This document shows, piece by piece, positions 39,474-50,568 of a stretch of 64,000 bases of DNA. Below the pieces are notes generated by a model. The model worked only from the letters and a program-made list of their open reading frames with translations, was not told the origin of the DNA and ran no database searches. Positions within the stretch are counted from its first letter, which is position 1. The number at the start of each line of letters is the position of its first letter. Location: the NCBI GenBank assembly GCA_905182345.1, contig CAJJBG010000015.1:1-64000 (forward strand), given 5' to 3'. The DNA is from Pelagibacteraceae bacterium AG-422-B15. Its GTDB lineage: Bacteria > Pseudomonadota > Alphaproteobacteria > Pelagibacterales > AG-422-B15. The position numbers and the translations under genes are program-made.

Positions 39474-40822
39474 TCCTGTGTTTGATCTAAGGATTTTTTT
39501 AACTTTTCAACAAGCTCATCAATATGATTATTGTTAAAAATTAAAGGTGGGCAAAATATCATACCATCTCTAACTGCACGCATTACTAAGCCATTCTCAG
39601 TACAATAATCTCTACAAATTCCACCTACAACTCCTGTCTCTGCAAACATTTCTTTTTTTTCTTTATTTTTTACAAGCTCCACGGCACCTATAAAACTTTT
39701 CATTCTAACCTCTCCCACAAGAGAGTGTTCTGCAATTTCTTTCATGCGCTTTTCTAAATAAACTGAAGTTTTGCTAGAGTTTTCTATAAGGTTTTCTTCC
39801 CGAATAATCTTTAAATTTTCAATAGCTACTGCACAAGCAACTGGGTGTCCTGAGTATGTGTAGCCATGATTAAAGTCTCCACCTTTTTCAATAAGGATAT
39901 CAGTAACCCTTTTTCCTACCATGATGCCAGAAAGTGGTATGTATCCTGAGCTTATACCTTTGGCCATCGTAATAATGTCGGGCTTTATATTATAAGTATC
40001 ACTGCCAAACCAATTTCCAGTACGTCCAAATCCACAAATCACCTCATCAACAACTAATAAAATATCATATTCTTTACAAATCTCTTGAACTCTAGGCCAA
40101 TAAGTTTCTGGTGGAATTATAACTCCTCCTGCACCTTGAATTGGCTCGCCTATAAATGCTGCTATATTTTCAGCTCCAATTTCATTGATTTTTTCTTCTA
40201 TTTTATTGGCTGTAAAAATTCCAAATTCTGCTGGAGTCATTTCTGCTCCATATTTATACCAATATGGTGGCATAACATGTTCAAAGCCAGGCATCAATCC
40301 GCCCTGTTCATGCATCCCCGTCATACCACCCAAGCTAACTCCAGCCATCGTACTTCCATGGTAGGCATATTCACGGCTTATAAATGTCTTTTTTTTAGGC
40401 TGCTCTTTTAAGTCCCAATAACGTCTGACCATTCTGACAACAGTATCATTTGCTTCGGATCCACTAGATGAAAAGAATGCATGATTTAAATCATTCGGAG
40501 CAATTTCTGCAAGTTGTTGTGCAAGCTCAATAGATGGTGTTGTTGCTGTTTTAAAAAAAGAATTATAATAGGGTAATTCTTGCATTTGTTTATAAGCAAC
40601 TTCAGCTAAATTTTTTCTACCATAACCGACATTAACACACCAAAGGCCGGACATAGCATCTAAGAACTGCTTATTATCACTATTTGTTAAATAAACTCCA
40701 TCGGCCTTAACAATAATATTACTACCTTCTTTTGCTAGTGCTTTATAATTAGTAAATGGATGAAGGTGATGTGCAGTATCCATATCTTGCCATTGTTTTG
40801 TTGTTCTATTTAGATATGCCAT
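39455..40822 (-). CDS. class III omega-aminotransferase
   Basis: FFSSSGSEANDTVVRM, LLVVDEVICGFGRTG, ITMAKGISSGYIPLSG. Confidence 0.9.
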   Translation of the reverse strand: MAYLNRTTKQWQDMDTAHHLHPFTNYKALAKEGSNIIVKADGVYLTNSDNKQFLDAMSGLWCVNVGYGRKNLAEVAYKQMQELPYYNSFFKTATTPSIELAQQLAEIAPNDLNHAFFSSSGSEANDTVVRMVRRYWDLKEQPKKKTFISREYAYHGSTMAGVSLGGMTGMHEQGGLMPGFEHVMPPYWYKYGAEMTPAEFGIFTANKIEEKINEIGAENIAAFIGEPIQGAGGVIIPPETYWPRVQEICKEYDILLVVDEVICGFGRTGNWFGSDTYNIKPDIITMAKGISSGYIPLSGIMVGKRVTDILIEKGGDFNHGYTYSGHPVACAVAIENLKIIREENLIENSSKTSVYLEKRMKEIAEHSLVGEVRMKSFIGAVELVKNKEKKEMFAETGVVGGICRDYCTENGLVMRAVRDGMIFCPPLIFNNNHIDELVEKLKKSLDQTQDHISKS

Positions 40823-40824
40823 GA

Positions 40825-42030
40825 TTATTTAAATGCCTGTATTCCTGTTATTGATTTACCCAATATTAAAGTGTGGATATCATGAGTTCCTTCGTAAGTT
40901 TTTACTGTTTCAAGATTCATCATATGTCTCATAACATGATACTCATCTGATATTCCATTGCCACCTAAAATATCTCTCGAATTTCTGGCAATGTCTAGAG
41001 CTTTTGAACAATTATTTCTCTTAATCAAGCTTACCATATCACTATTATTATTACCCGATTCTATCAATCTACCCACTTTAATTGCAGCCTGCAGCCCAAG
41101 AGCAATTTCAGTTTGCATATCTACTAACTTAGTTTGCACAAGTTGAGTTGCTGCAATAGGTTTTTCAAACATTATTCGATCTAGTGCATACTGCCTTGCA
41201 GTTGCATAACAGAATTCTGCAGCGCCAAGAACACCCCAAGCAATTCCATATCGAGCACTGTTTAAGCAACTAAATGGTCCTTTTAATCCAATAACATTTG
41301 GAAGGACTTTGTCATGTGGACATAAGACATCTTCTAACACAATCTGACCTGTAATAGATGCTCTCAATGAAAGTTTGCCTTCTATCTTTGGCGTAGAAAG
41401 TCCCTTGATTCCCTTATCAACAATAAATCCTAAAATTTTTCCTTCTTCATTTTTAGCCCAAACAATTAAAACATCGGCTACTGGTGAATTGCTTATCCAC
41501 GTTTTAGTTCCATTTAAGATATAACCATCCGTTGTTTTTTTAGCTGTAGTTCTCATTGAATTTGGATCACTGCCTGCATCTGGTTCTGTTAAGCCAAAGC
41601 TTCCTATCATTTCACCTTTAGCTAGTTTTGGTAAATAAAAATTTTTCTGTTCTTCGGAGCCATATTTATAGATAGGAAACATAACTAAACTAGACTGTAC
41701 AGACATCATAGAGCGATAGCCGCTATCCACTCTTTCTATCTCTCTTGTGATCAGGCCATATGTAATATAATTAGTTCCAGCACACCCATAGCCTTCTATC
41801 ATTGGCCCTAGAATTCCTAGGGCACCCATCTCTTTAATTATATCTGGATTAAAATGCTCATGCCTATTTTCCTTAATAATCCTAGGCATAAGCTTATCTT
41901 GACAGTAATTTTTTACAGAAGTTTGAACTAATTTTTCCTCTGAAGTTAATTGACCCTCGCTTATAAGCGGATCATCCCAAGATAACTCTTGTTTTGCATT
42001 TTCAGATTTATTTTTTATACTAAAGACCAT
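40825..42030 (-). CDS. acyl-CoA dehydrogenase, glutaryl-CoA dehydrogenase-like
   Basis: [59 protein letters not shown] at 42030 removes overlap with next gene. Confidence 0.87.
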   Translation of the reverse strand: MVFSIKNKSENAKQELSWDDPLISEGQLTSEEKLVQTSVKNYCQDKLMPRIIKENRHEHFNPDIIKEMGALGILGPMIEGYGCAGTNYITYGLITREIERVDSGYRSMMSVQSSLVMFPIYKYGSEEQKNFYLPKLAKGEMIGSFGLTEPDAGSDPNSMRTTAKKTTDGYILNGTKTWISNSPVADVLIVWAKNEEGKILGFIVDKGIKGLSTPKIEGKLSLRASITGQIVLEDVLCPHDKVLPNVIGLKGPFSCLNSARYGIAWGVLGAAEFCYATARQYALDRIMFEKPIAATQLVQTKLVDMQTEIALGLQAAIKVGRLIESGNNNSDMVSLIKRNNCSKALDIARNSRDILGGNGISDEYHVMRHMMNLETVKTYEGTHDIHTLILGKSITGIQAFK

Positions 42031-42086
42031 ATCTATAAGAAATAAATGATATATATAATATATAAGAAGTAAATTTAAATTAAGAC

Positions 42087-42848
42087 ATGTATTCACCAAC
42101 AAAACCAATAGTAGCTTTATTTGCTGATATTATTACAAAACCTGATGATAAAAGAATTTATCATGGGTCTGGTGCTAATTATATAAAGGCTCTGGCAACA
42201 GCTACTAATTGTGCTCCTATTATTTTGCCTGCTCTTCCTGGTATAAATAATTATAGAAAAATTCTTGATAGAGTTGATGGAGTTATGCTTACTGGAAGCT
42301 TATCAAATGTTCATCCTGGTTTTTATAATAAAGATAAATTAGTAGAACCGTCTGACCTGGATAGAGATAAAACAGTCCTGCCATTAATTGACCACATCTT
42401 TAATAAGGAGATCCCAATGCTTGCAATATGTAGAGGGTTTCAAGAAGTTAATGTTGCAATGGGTGGATCGCTTCATGCAGATATTCATGATGTCCCTGGT
42501 CGAATGGATCATCGCGCTCCAAAAAAAGGTAGTTTGGAAAGTCAGTATGACAAGCAACATGAAATTTTTCTAACTGAAAATGGTAAGCTTGAAAAATTAG
42601 CTGGCTCTCCTACGCTTGAAGTAAATTCACTTCACACACAAGGAATTGATCAACTAGGAAAATCTTTAGTTATTGAAGCCGTAGCCAAAGATGAAACTAT
42701 TGAAGCTATAAGCTTAGATAATTATAGTGGATTTTTCTATGGTGTACAATGGCATCCAGAGACTAGCGTCGAAACAGATGATTTTTCTAAAAAACTCTTT
42801 TCTCAGTTTAATGATGCTGTTGAGTCTAGAAACTTAAATGGAAAATAA
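42087..42848 (+). CDS. puuD: class I glutamine amidotransferase, gamma-glutamyl-gamma-aminobutyrate hydrolase-like
   Basis: [35 protein letters not shown]. Confidence 0.82.
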   Translation: MYSPTKPIVALFADIITKPDDKRIYHGSGANYIKALATATNCAPIILPALPGINNYRKILDRVDGVMLTGSLSNVHPGFYNKDKLVEPSDLDRDKTVLPLIDHIFNKEIPMLAICRGFQEVNVAMGGSLHADIHDVPGRMDHRAPKKGSLESQYDKQHEIFLTENGKLEKLAGSPTLEVNSLHTQGIDQLGKSLVIEAVAKDETIEAISLDNYSGFFYGVQWHPETSVETDDFSKKLFSQFNDAVESRNLNGK

Positions 42849-42849
42849 C

Positions 42850-43851
42850 TTATCTTTTATTAATTCGGCTTTTAGATATTCTTGCCGCTTCATTAATCGC
42901 AGCAATTAAGCTGCTTTCATTAGCAATAAACTTTTTGGCAATATCAAACCCTGTTCCATGATCTGGGCTTGTTCTTACTAGGTTTAATCCAACTGTAAAA
43001 TTTATTGTATTATAAAAATCAATTGTTTTTACTGGAATTAAAGCTTGATCATGATACATGCATAAAACCGCATCATAGTTTTTAAGATTCTCCGGAGTAA
43101 AGGCTGTATCTGCAGCAACAGGTCCTTCAACTTTTATTATTTTTTTTAATGCATTAATAGCTGGTTTAATAACTTTATTTTCCTCATTACCCAACAAGCC
43201 ATTATCACTAGCATGTGGGTTTAATCCTGTAACTATAATTTTTGGCGATTTAATATTAAAATCATTTTTTAAAGATCGATTCATTAATATAAGGGTGTCT
43301 TTAATGGTCTTTTTTGTTATTAATTTACTTACTTTTTTAAGCGGTACGTGAACAGTTAATGGGACTACTTTAAGAGTTTTATTAATTAACATCATACAAA
43401 AATTTTTTGATTTACTTTTTTTTGCTAAATACTCTGTGTGTCCCCTGAAGCTCTTTAAGGCGTAGCTAATAATTTCTTTAGAAACTGGATTAGTAACTAT
43501 TGCCGACACTTTTTTAGTTTTTATAAATCCTAAAGCTAAATCAATTGCCTTTAAAATTATTCTTGCATTTTTTTTACTTGGTTTTCCCAATTGGGTATTT
43601 TTGCATACATCTAGATGGTAAATAGGCAAAAAACTCTTAAACACCCTATTGACATCTTCTATTGAATCTATCTTTTTTAAAGGCACATTAATCTTCATTG
43701 CTTTTGTAATAGCTAAAACATACTCATAATCATGGATTAAAAAGAAAGGATTTTTCCCATTATTTTTTTTCCATGCTTTTAATGTTATTTCAATTCCAAT
43801 ACCAGATGGATCTCCCATAGTCACTGCAATTGGTTTATTTAGATCACTCAT
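42850..43851 (-). CDS. pdxA: 4-hydroxythreonine-4-phosphate dehydrogenase
   Basis: VTMGDPSGIGIEI, GHTEYLAK, GLNPHASDNGLLGNEE, YHDQALIPVKT. Confidence 0.92.
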   Translation of the reverse strand: MSDLNKPIAVTMGDPSGIGIEITLKAWKKNNGKNPFFLIHDYEYVLAITKAMKINVPLKKIDSIEDVNRVFKSFLPIYHLDVCKNTQLGKPSKKNARIILKAIDLALGFIKTKKVSAIVTNPVSKEIISYALKSFRGHTEYLAKKSKSKNFCMMLINKTLKVVPLTVHVPLKKVSKLITKKTIKDTLILMNRSLKNDFNIKSPKIIVTGLNPHASDNGLLGNEENKVIKPAINALKKIIKVEGPVAADTAFTPENLKNYDAVLCMYHDQALIPVKTIDFYNTINFTVGLNLVRTSPDHGTGFDIAKKFIANESSLIAAINEAARISKSRINKR

Positions 43852-43857
43852 TTTGTT

Positions 43858-44460
43858 TTAAAAAATTCCAAAAATTTTCTTTTTGAATTGATTTTTACAT
43901 TTATCAAGTTGTTGTTTATATTTCTTTGATCGTTTATCTACTATCTTTGCAGTATTAATCAGCCATTGTTGATTTTTATAAGTCTTATTCTTATAACCAC
44001 CATGGCCTTCATGGTATGCGAGGTATTGATTGTATGCATCATTTTTTTTAATACCGTTTATTTTATAAGTTTTATTAATATACCAGCCTGTAAAATCAAC
44101 TGCATCTGCAAAATTAACTCTTGATGCTAGCGGTCTATTTTCCTCTTTCTTGTACCAGTTCCAAGTTGAGTCAATTGCTTGTGAATAGCCAAACGCACTA
44201 GATTTTCTTTTCCACGGAATAAGGCCCAGTAATTTTGTTCTTTCTGGCTTAACTCTATTTTGAAATGAAGACTCTTGTCGCAAAATAGACATTTGAACAT
44301 GAATAGGTGCTCCCCATTGTTCTTCTGATCTATTAACCAAGCGATACCACGATGATTTATCTTTAAATATTTGACAAATATTCTCTTGCTGTTGTGGGGG
44401 TTTGCTCGCACAGCCAGATAAAATAAGTCCTATTAGTAAAAAAGAAGTGATGAATTTCAT
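43858..44460 (-). CDS. lytic transglycosylase (SLT) family lipoprotein
   Basis: Lipobox LSGCAS; ILRQESSFQNRV, AFGYSQAIDSTWNWYK, YLAYHEGHGGY. Confidence 0.8.
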   Translation of the reverse strand: MKFITSFLLIGLILSGCASKPPQQQENICQIFKDKSSWYRLVNRSEEQWGAPIHVQMSILRQESSFQNRVKPERTKLLGLIPWKRKSSAFGYSQAIDSTWNWYKKEENRPLASRVNFADAVDFTGWYINKTYKINGIKKNDAYNQYLAYHEGHGGYKNKTYKNQQWLINTAKIVDKRSKKYKQQLDKCKNQFKKKIFGIF

Positions 44461-44510
44461 AATTTATATTTACTTAAAGTTATATAAATAATACCTTTCG
44501 CAAGTCTTAA

Positions 44511-45425
44511 ATGAAACCTCTATTTAAACCAGAATTATTAAGTTGGCTATGCCTAGTTACACTGGCCATAGTTTGGGGCTTAAACTTTATCTTTATTAAG
44601 ATAAGTGTGGAAGATGTTGGACCTACAGTTAATGTTTTTTTAAGGCTTCTTTTAGGCTCAGCTATTCTTTCCATATATTTAAAAAGCTCTAAGCGCTCAC
44701 TTCCTCTAAAAAATAAAAATATAATATTTTATTTAATCGTTGGACTACTTGGAATGGCACTACCATTCTTTTTGATTTCTTCTGCAGAAGTTCATATTGA
44801 TTCTGGTATTGCTGGATTGCTAATGTCGCCAATGCCACTACTTACTTTAGGCCTATCTGCACTTTTTCTTAAAGATGAAATTATTAATAAAACAAAAATT
44901 TTATCTTTCATTGTGGCTTTTTGTGGATTGATTGTCTTATTTGGTCCTGAGAATATATTATCCTTGGGAGGTGAAAATAGAATCCAATTTTATAGTCAAA
45001 TTATAGTTTTTATAGCAGCATGTAGCTATGGCACTAATGCTATTATATCTAAACTTGCTCCCAAAATAGATGTTGTTGCAATGGCAACTGGTGCCTGTGT
45101 CGGTGGTTTAATTTTTATTACACCTTTGGCTGTTTTCTATGATCCCATATTTGCAGCAACCTTCACTAATGAATCTATTGTTGCAATAATTATTCAAGGT
45201 GTATTTGGTACTGCTATAGCCAACATTCTATTTTTTAAGATCATTGAACTTAGGGGGCCGGTCTTTTTATCTCTAATTAATTTTATGATACCTCCAATCG
45301 CTTTCTTTTCTGGTGTTCTATTTTTGAATGAAACAATTAAGATTAATGCCTTATTAGCATTGTTAATGATATTATTGGCTTTGTTTATAAATTATAGATC
45401 CTCAAAAACTAACTCAACAAATTGA
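44511..45425 (+). CDS. DMT-superfamily EamA transporter
   Basis: AIVWGLNFIFIKISVEDVGPTVNVFLRLLLG and duplicated EamA topology. Confidence 0.87.
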   Translation: MKPLFKPELLSWLCLVTLAIVWGLNFIFIKISVEDVGPTVNVFLRLLLGSAILSIYLKSSKRSLPLKNKNIIFYLIVGLLGMALPFFLISSAEVHIDSGIAGLLMSPMPLLTLGLSALFLKDEIINKTKILSFIVAFCGLIVLFGPENILSLGGENRIQFYSQIIVFIAACSYGTNAIISKLAPKIDVVAMATGACVGGLIFITPLAVFYDPIFAATFTNESIVAIIIQGVFGTAIANILFFKIIELRGPVFLSLINFMIPPIAFFSGVLFLNETIKINALLALLMILLALFINYRSSKTNSTN

Positions 45426-45465
45426 TTGCTCACTTATATCTGGTGAAATATATTTAAAGCAACTT

Positions 45466-46227
45466 ATGCTCTCAATTCAAAATCTTTCGAAAAACTTTGG
45501 CGGAATAAAAGCTGTTAATAATGTTTCACTGAATATAAAAAAAGGCTCAATCACTGGTCTCATAGGGCCAAATGGAGCTGGAAAAACAACACTATTTAAT
45601 ATCATTGCTGGAAATATTAAAAATAATTCTGGTCAAATCTTTCTTGAGAATGATGATATTACACATCTGCCATCACATGAATTATTTGATAAAGGTTTAT
45701 TAAGAACTTTTCAAATAGCACATGAGTTTTCAAGACTTACTGTGCTGGAAAATTTAATGGTAGTTCCAGGGGCACAAACTGGTGAAAAATTAATTGGTAC
45801 TTGGTTTAATTATTCAAAAGTAAAGACTGAAGAAATTGCTATTCGTGAGAAAGCTGAAGAAGTAATTGAATTTTTAAAACTTACTCACTTAACACACGAG
45901 TTGGCTGGAAATCTTTCTGGAGGACAAAAAAAACTTTTAGAGCTTGGAAGAACCATGATGGTTGATGCAAAACTAGTACTCTTAGATGAAGTGGGTGCAG
46001 GAGTAAATAGAACTTTACTAAAAGATATAGCATCAACTATTTTAAGATTAAACCAGGAACGGGGCTATACATTCTGCATGATTGAACATGATATAGATTT
46101 TATTAGTGAACTTTGTGACTGGGTGATTGTTATGGCTGAAGGAAGCATATTGACTCAAGGAAAAATAGAAGAAATTAAAAATAATGAATCTGTTATTGAG
46201 GCCTACCTAGGAAAGACAAAATTATAA
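45466..46227 (+). CDS. livG: branched-chain amino acid-type ABC transporter ATP-binding protein
   Basis: GPNGAGKTTLFNIIAGN, NLSGGQKKLLELGRTMM. Confidence 0.87.
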   Translation: MLSIQNLSKNFGGIKAVNNVSLNIKKGSITGLIGPNGAGKTTLFNIIAGNIKNNSGQIFLENDDITHLPSHELFDKGLLRTFQIAHEFSRLTVLENLMVVPGAQTGEKLIGTWFNYSKVKTEEIAIREKAEEVIEFLKLTHLTHELAGNLSGGQKKLLELGRTMMVDAKLVLLDEVGAGVNRTLLKDIASTILRLNQERGYTFCMIEHDIDFISELCDWVIVMAEGSILTQGKIEEIKNNESVIEAYLGKTKL

Positions 46228-46937
46228 TGCAAAATAAATACTTTGAATGTCATAATTTAATAGGTGGATATGGTGGTGCTGATATTCTTCATGGTTGTAG
46301 TATTGCAATTGATAAAAATGAAATTGTAGTAATTGTTGGTCCTAATGGTGCTGGTAAATCTACGGCTATGAAAGCTATGCTTGGGATGATTCAAATAAAA
46401 TCTGGAACAATCTCTTTTAATGGTAATGATATTTCAAAGCTTTCTCCTCAAGATAGAATTAATCAGGGTCTTAGCTTTGTACCGCAAACAAATAATGTCT
46501 TTACAGAGCTTACTGTTAGAGAAAATTTAGAAATTGGAGCTTATATTAGAAAAGATAATTTTGAGGAAACAATAGAACAGATTTATGATTTATTTCCTGT
46601 GTTAAAAGATAAGCGTTCCCAGTTAGCTGGAGAATTGTCAGGTGGACAAAGACAGCAGGTCGCCGTAGGCCGAGCTTTAATGACCAAGCCTTCAGTTCTA
46701 ATGCTTGATGAGCCTACAGCTGGTGTTTCACCAATTGTTATGGATGAATTATTTGAGCGCATAATTGAAATAAAAAAAACTGGTATGGCTATATTGATTG
46801 TTGAACAAAATGCTAAACAAGCTCTCAATATTGCAGACTATGGCTATGTTTTGGTAAATGGAGAAAATAAACATTTTGGCACAGGTGCTGAGCTGTTAGA
46901 CAACAAAGAAGTAAGACAATCTTTTTTAGGGGGTTAA
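46227..46937 (+). CDS. livF: branched-chain amino acid-type ABC transporter ATP-binding protein
   Basis: GPNGAGKSTAMKAMLGM, LSGGQRQQVAVGRALM, MLDEPTAGVSP. Confidence 0.87.
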   Translation: MQNKYFECHNLIGGYGGADILHGCSIAIDKNEIVVIVGPNGAGKSTAMKAMLGMIQIKSGTISFNGNDISKLSPQDRINQGLSFVPQTNNVFTELTVRENLEIGAYIRKDNFEETIEQIYDLFPVLKDKRSQLAGELSGGQRQQVAVGRALMTKPSVLMLDEPTAGVSPIVMDELFERIIEIKKTGMAILIVEQNAKQALNIADYGYVLVNGENKHFGTGAELLDNKEVRQSFLGG

Positions 46938-46944
46938 TTTTAAA

Positions 46945-47964
46945 TTGGAATATATAGATATAATAAACGCAATTGTTTTGCTTTCTAATTTTGTTTTATT
47001 GCCTGCAATTACTTATGGCTCGCAACTAGCTTTAGCTGCATTGGGTGTTACTTTAATCTATGCAGTTTTAAGATTTTCAAATTTTGCACATGGTGATTTA
47101 ATGTCATTTGGTACGATGGCAACTATTTTAATTACATGGTGGCTACAAAGCATAGGAATAACTGGAGGCATATTGCCAACAGCCCTAATTGCTTTACCAT
47201 TTGGAATTTTAGCAACAATCATCTTATGTTTATTTATTGATCGAAGTGTTTATAAATTTTATAGAAAACAAAAAAGTGTTCCTGTGGTTTTTATGATTGT
47301 CTCAGTTGGTGTTATGTTTACTTTAAATGCACTTGTTAGATTTATTATTGGGCCTAATGATCGTAAATTTTTTGATGGTGAAAAATTTATCATTAAAGCG
47401 ATTGAGTTTAAAAATTTAACTGGACTTGATGAGGGTCTTGCAATCAGATCAACCCAAGTAATTACAATTGTTGTTGCTATAGTAACAATGGTATTATTAT
47501 TTTGGTTTTTGCAAAAATCTAAAACTGGAAAATCTATGCGTGCATTTTCTAACAATGAAGACTTAGCCTTGCTTTCAGGTATTAATCCAGATCGAGTAGT
47601 CTTATACACTTGGATTATTGTAGGTGCGTTAGCAACTATTGCTGGTGTTTTATATGGATTAGATAAAAGCTTTAAACCTTATACATATTTTTCACTCGTA
47701 CTGCCTATGTTTGCTGCAGCAATTATTGGTGGAGTTGGTAGTCCGATAGGTGCAATTGTTGGCGGCTATATTATTGGATTTTCAGAAGTAATGCTTACAT
47801 ATGCTTATAAAAAATTCTTAATGTATATTTTACCAACTAACCTGGAGCCATCTGGTCTAGTGCAATTTCTATCTACTGATTATAAATTTGCTATATCTTT
47901 TATCATACTTGTCATTGTTCTAATAATTAGGCCAACTGGAATATTTAAAGGAAAAACATTATGA
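46945..47964 (+). CDS. livH: branched-chain amino acid-type ABC transporter permease
   Basis: LAALGVTLIYAVLRFSNFAHGDLM; AAIIGGVGSPIGAIVGGYIIG; TTG start. Confidence 0.87.
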   Translation: MEYIDIINAIVLLSNFVLLPAITYGSQLALAALGVTLIYAVLRFSNFAHGDLMSFGTMATILITWWLQSIGITGGILPTALIALPFGILATIILCLFIDRSVYKFYRKQKSVPVVFMIVSVGVMFTLNALVRFIIGPNDRKFFDGEKFIIKAIEFKNLTGLDEGLAIRSTQVITIVVAIVTMVLLFWFLQKSKTGKSMRAFSNNEDLALLSGINPDRVVLYTWIIVGALATIAGVLYGLDKSFKPYTYFSLVLPMFAAAIIGGVGSPIGAIVGGYIIGFSEVMLTYAYKKFLMYILPTNLEPSGLVQFLSTDYKFAISFIILVIVLIIRPTGIFKGKTL

Positions 47965-49331
47965 TTGAAAAGTTAAGAGCCCCTATTGCCTTCTTATTTA
48001 TGGGGCTCTTATTGTTATCAGTTGGGTTTGGACAATCTTGGTCAGTTGCATTAGGAATTATTAACCTATGTTTAATTTCAGCGATTATGTCACTTGGGGT
48101 CAATATTCAGTGGGGATATGCTGGATTATTTAATGCAGGCATTATGGGTTTTGTTGCAATAGGTGGTGTCTCGGCAGTACTGGTGTCACATGAGCCGGTC
48201 CAGGAGGCGTGGTCTTTAGGTGGTTTCGGATTATTAACAAGTTTGTTAGTTATAGTATCAGGTTATATTTTAGTTTTACTTATACGAAAAAATTTAAGTT
48301 CTCTTTTATTAAGAAGAATAATGATCACCACAATATCATTACTAGGCTTATTTATCGTTTTATACTTTTATAAACCCGCTGTAAGTTCAATTGAATCAAT
48401 TAATCCAGCTAAAACTGGATTTCTTGGTGGGCTTGGTTTGCCTATTATTTATTCTTGGTTAGTAGGTGGAATTTTTGCTGGCATAGTTGCCTTCTTTATA
48501 GGGAAAATTACCCTTGGCCTAAGATCTGATTATTTAGCAATAGCAACATTGGGTATTTCTGAGATTGTTATTGCAATATTAAAGCATGAGGATTGGCTGT
48601 CACGAGGTGTAAAAAATGTTACTGGACTCAGTAGGCCTGTGCCATACGAAGTTGATTTACAACAAGCCGATTGGTTTATTACTTTAGTATCATGGATTAA
48701 TCATCAAAAGATATCAGCTATTTTAAATTTAACAGATCAACAAATTTATATTAATCAACTAATAATTGATTCATCTGGTTTATATGTAAAAATTTGTTAT
48801 GCGCTTTTATTTACAGTTGTTTTATTGATAATTCTTGCTTTTAGCAATCGTGCGTTAAATTCTCCCTGGGGTAGAATGATGAGAGCAATTAGAGACAATG
48901 AGGATGCAGCAAGCGCTATCGGTAAAAATATTTTTAAACAACATCTCCAAGTATTTATAATTGGATCGGCTGTTGTGGGAATTGCTGGTGCAATGCTTAC
49001 TACTTTAGATGGTCAATTCACTCCTGGCAGCTATCAGCCTCTTAGATTCACATTTATTGTTTGGATTATGGTAATTGTAGGTGGAAGTGGAAACAATCTT
49101 GGTTCAATTTTTGGAGGTTTTTTTGTATGGTTTATGTGGATAGAGGCGGAACCCTTATCAATATTTATAGTTCATGCGTTAACAGGTGGCCTGGATTTTG
49201 ACAATGTAATTAGATTGCATCTAATTAAAAGTGCACCACATTTAAGGTTATTCTTGATGGGAATGATATTACTGCTGACAATGCGATTTATGCCACAAGG
49301 TGTAATACCAGAAACTATAAAGCGGACATAA
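47961..49331 (+). CDS. livM: branched-chain amino acid-type ABC transporter permease
   Basis: GVNIQWGYAGLFNAGIMGFVAIG; WGRMMRAIRDNEDAASAIGKN. Confidence 0.87.
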   Translation: MIEKLRAPIAFLFMGLLLLSVGFGQSWSVALGIINLCLISAIMSLGVNIQWGYAGLFNAGIMGFVAIGGVSAVLVSHEPVQEAWSLGGFGLLTSLLVIVSGYILVLLIRKNLSSLLLRRIMITTISLLGLFIVLYFYKPAVSSIESINPAKTGFLGGLGLPIIYSWLVGGIFAGIVAFFIGKITLGLRSDYLAIATLGISEIVIAILKHEDWLSRGVKNVTGLSRPVPYEVDLQQADWFITLVSWINHQKISAILNLTDQQIYINQLIIDSSGLYVKICYALLFTVVLLIILAFSNRALNSPWGRMMRAIRDNEDAASAIGKNIFKQHLQVFIIGSAVVGIAGAMLTTLDGQFTPGSYQPLRFTFIVWIMVIVGGSGNNLGSIFGGFFVWFMWIEAEPLSIFIVHALTGGLDFDNVIRLHLIKSAPHLRLFLMGMILLLTMRFMPQGVIPETIKRT

Positions 49332-49367
49332 AAAAACTCGACAGCCCTTTTTAAGACTGCCGAGTTT
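49331..49367 (-). terminator. intrinsic terminator of livK-like gene
   Basis: Minus strand AAACTCGGCAGTC-loop-GGCTGTCGAGTTTTTTT; the two stem irregularities are G-U wobbles only on the minus strand, followed by U-run. Confidence 0.85.
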
Positions 49368-49380
49368 GAAAGTTAGCTTA

Positions 49381-50568
49381 TTATCTAAATTTAATTGTAT
49401 TAAATTTACCACCACCAATTTCTAGTTCTTTAAATGAACCTGTAGATTCACCAACTTCAGTAAACTCTACATTAGTAGCTCCTTGATAGTTTACTTGGCC
49501 GCCATTGCTTAAAATATCTAAAGCTTTAGCTAGTTCTCCTGGCAATATTATTTCACCCGGTGCATTAGCTACGTTCATAATATTTGCCGCAATTGAAGCG
49601 CGATCAGAAGAGTTGCCTGCTTGCATTGCTAAGATCATTAGCGCCGCTGCGTCGTAAGACTCTGGTTCGTATGGTCCGTCACCTGGAATTCCATTTGCGC
49701 TTGCAACTGCTTTGAAGACATTCGCTCCTTCAGAATCAGATCCTGCAATTGTTCCGAATGTTCCACTTAAGTCACCGTCAACATTATCTATTAAGCTTTG
49801 TCCAATCATACCATCACTTAAAATAAATCTTGAAAATGCCCCTGAATCAATTGAGCTTTGAATAATTCCTCTTCCACCTTGATCAAGATATCCAATTACC
49901 AAAAGTTCTTGCGCACCAGAGGCAGACAAGGCAGCAACTTCAGCTGAATAATCTCCCTTACCATCTTCATGTGCAGCATCCATTGTAACTGTTCCACCTA
50001 GTGTTTTAAATGCAGAACTAAAGCTATCCGCCAAACCTTTGCCATAGTCATTGTTTGTATAGGTAACTGCAACTTCTGAAATACCTCTTTCAATTACAAC
50101 CTGTGCTAAAATTTCTCCACCTCTTGCATCAGATGGCGCAGTTCTAAAAAAATAACCATTGTCATCTATGTCTGTTAAAGCTGGTGATGTTGCTGATGGT
50201 GAAATCATTGTTACACCATTTGGTATTGCAACATTATTAGCTATTGCAGTTGTTACACCTGAACAGTCAGCGCCCATTATGCCTGCCACCCTATCTGATG
50301 TTACTAATCTATCTGCTGCTGAAGTAGCTGCAGCTGCATCAATACATGTGGAATCTGCTCTCACAACTTCTATAGTAGATCCACCCAATAGCTTGCCTGA
50401 ATCAGAGGCTTCTTTAAAAGCTAGTTCTGCTGAAGCTGCCATAGTTGGTGTTAGTGATTCAATTGGTCCTGTAAAACCAAGAATGACTCCCATTTTAATA
50501 TTTTCTGCCACTACTGACGTAGTTAGCATTGCTACACTTAATATTGCAGCTATCATTACTTTTTTCAT
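49381..50568 (-). CDS. livK: branched-chain amino acid-type ABC transporter substrate-binding protein
   Basis: Signal peptide, KMGVILGFTGPIESLTPTMAASAELAFKEA; type I periplasmic-binding fold pattern. Confidence 0.87.
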   Translation of the reverse strand: MKKVMIAAILSVAMLTTSVVAENIKMGVILGFTGPIESLTPTMAASAELAFKEASDSGKLLGGSTIEVVRADSTCIDAAAATSAADRLVTSDRVAGIMGADCSGVTTAIANNVAIPNGVTMISPSATSPALTDIDDNGYFFRTAPSDARGGEILAQVVIERGISEVAVTYTNNDYGKGLADSFSSAFKTLGGTVTMDAAHEDGKGDYSAEVAALSASGAQELLVIGYLDQGGRGIIQSSIDSGAFSRFILSDGMIGQSLIDNVDGDLSGTFGTIAGSDSEGANVFKAVASANGIPGDGPYEPESYDAAALMILAMQAGNSSDRASIAANIMNVANAPGEIILPGELAKALDILSNGGQVNYQGATNVEFTEVGESTGSFKELEIGGGKFNTIKFR

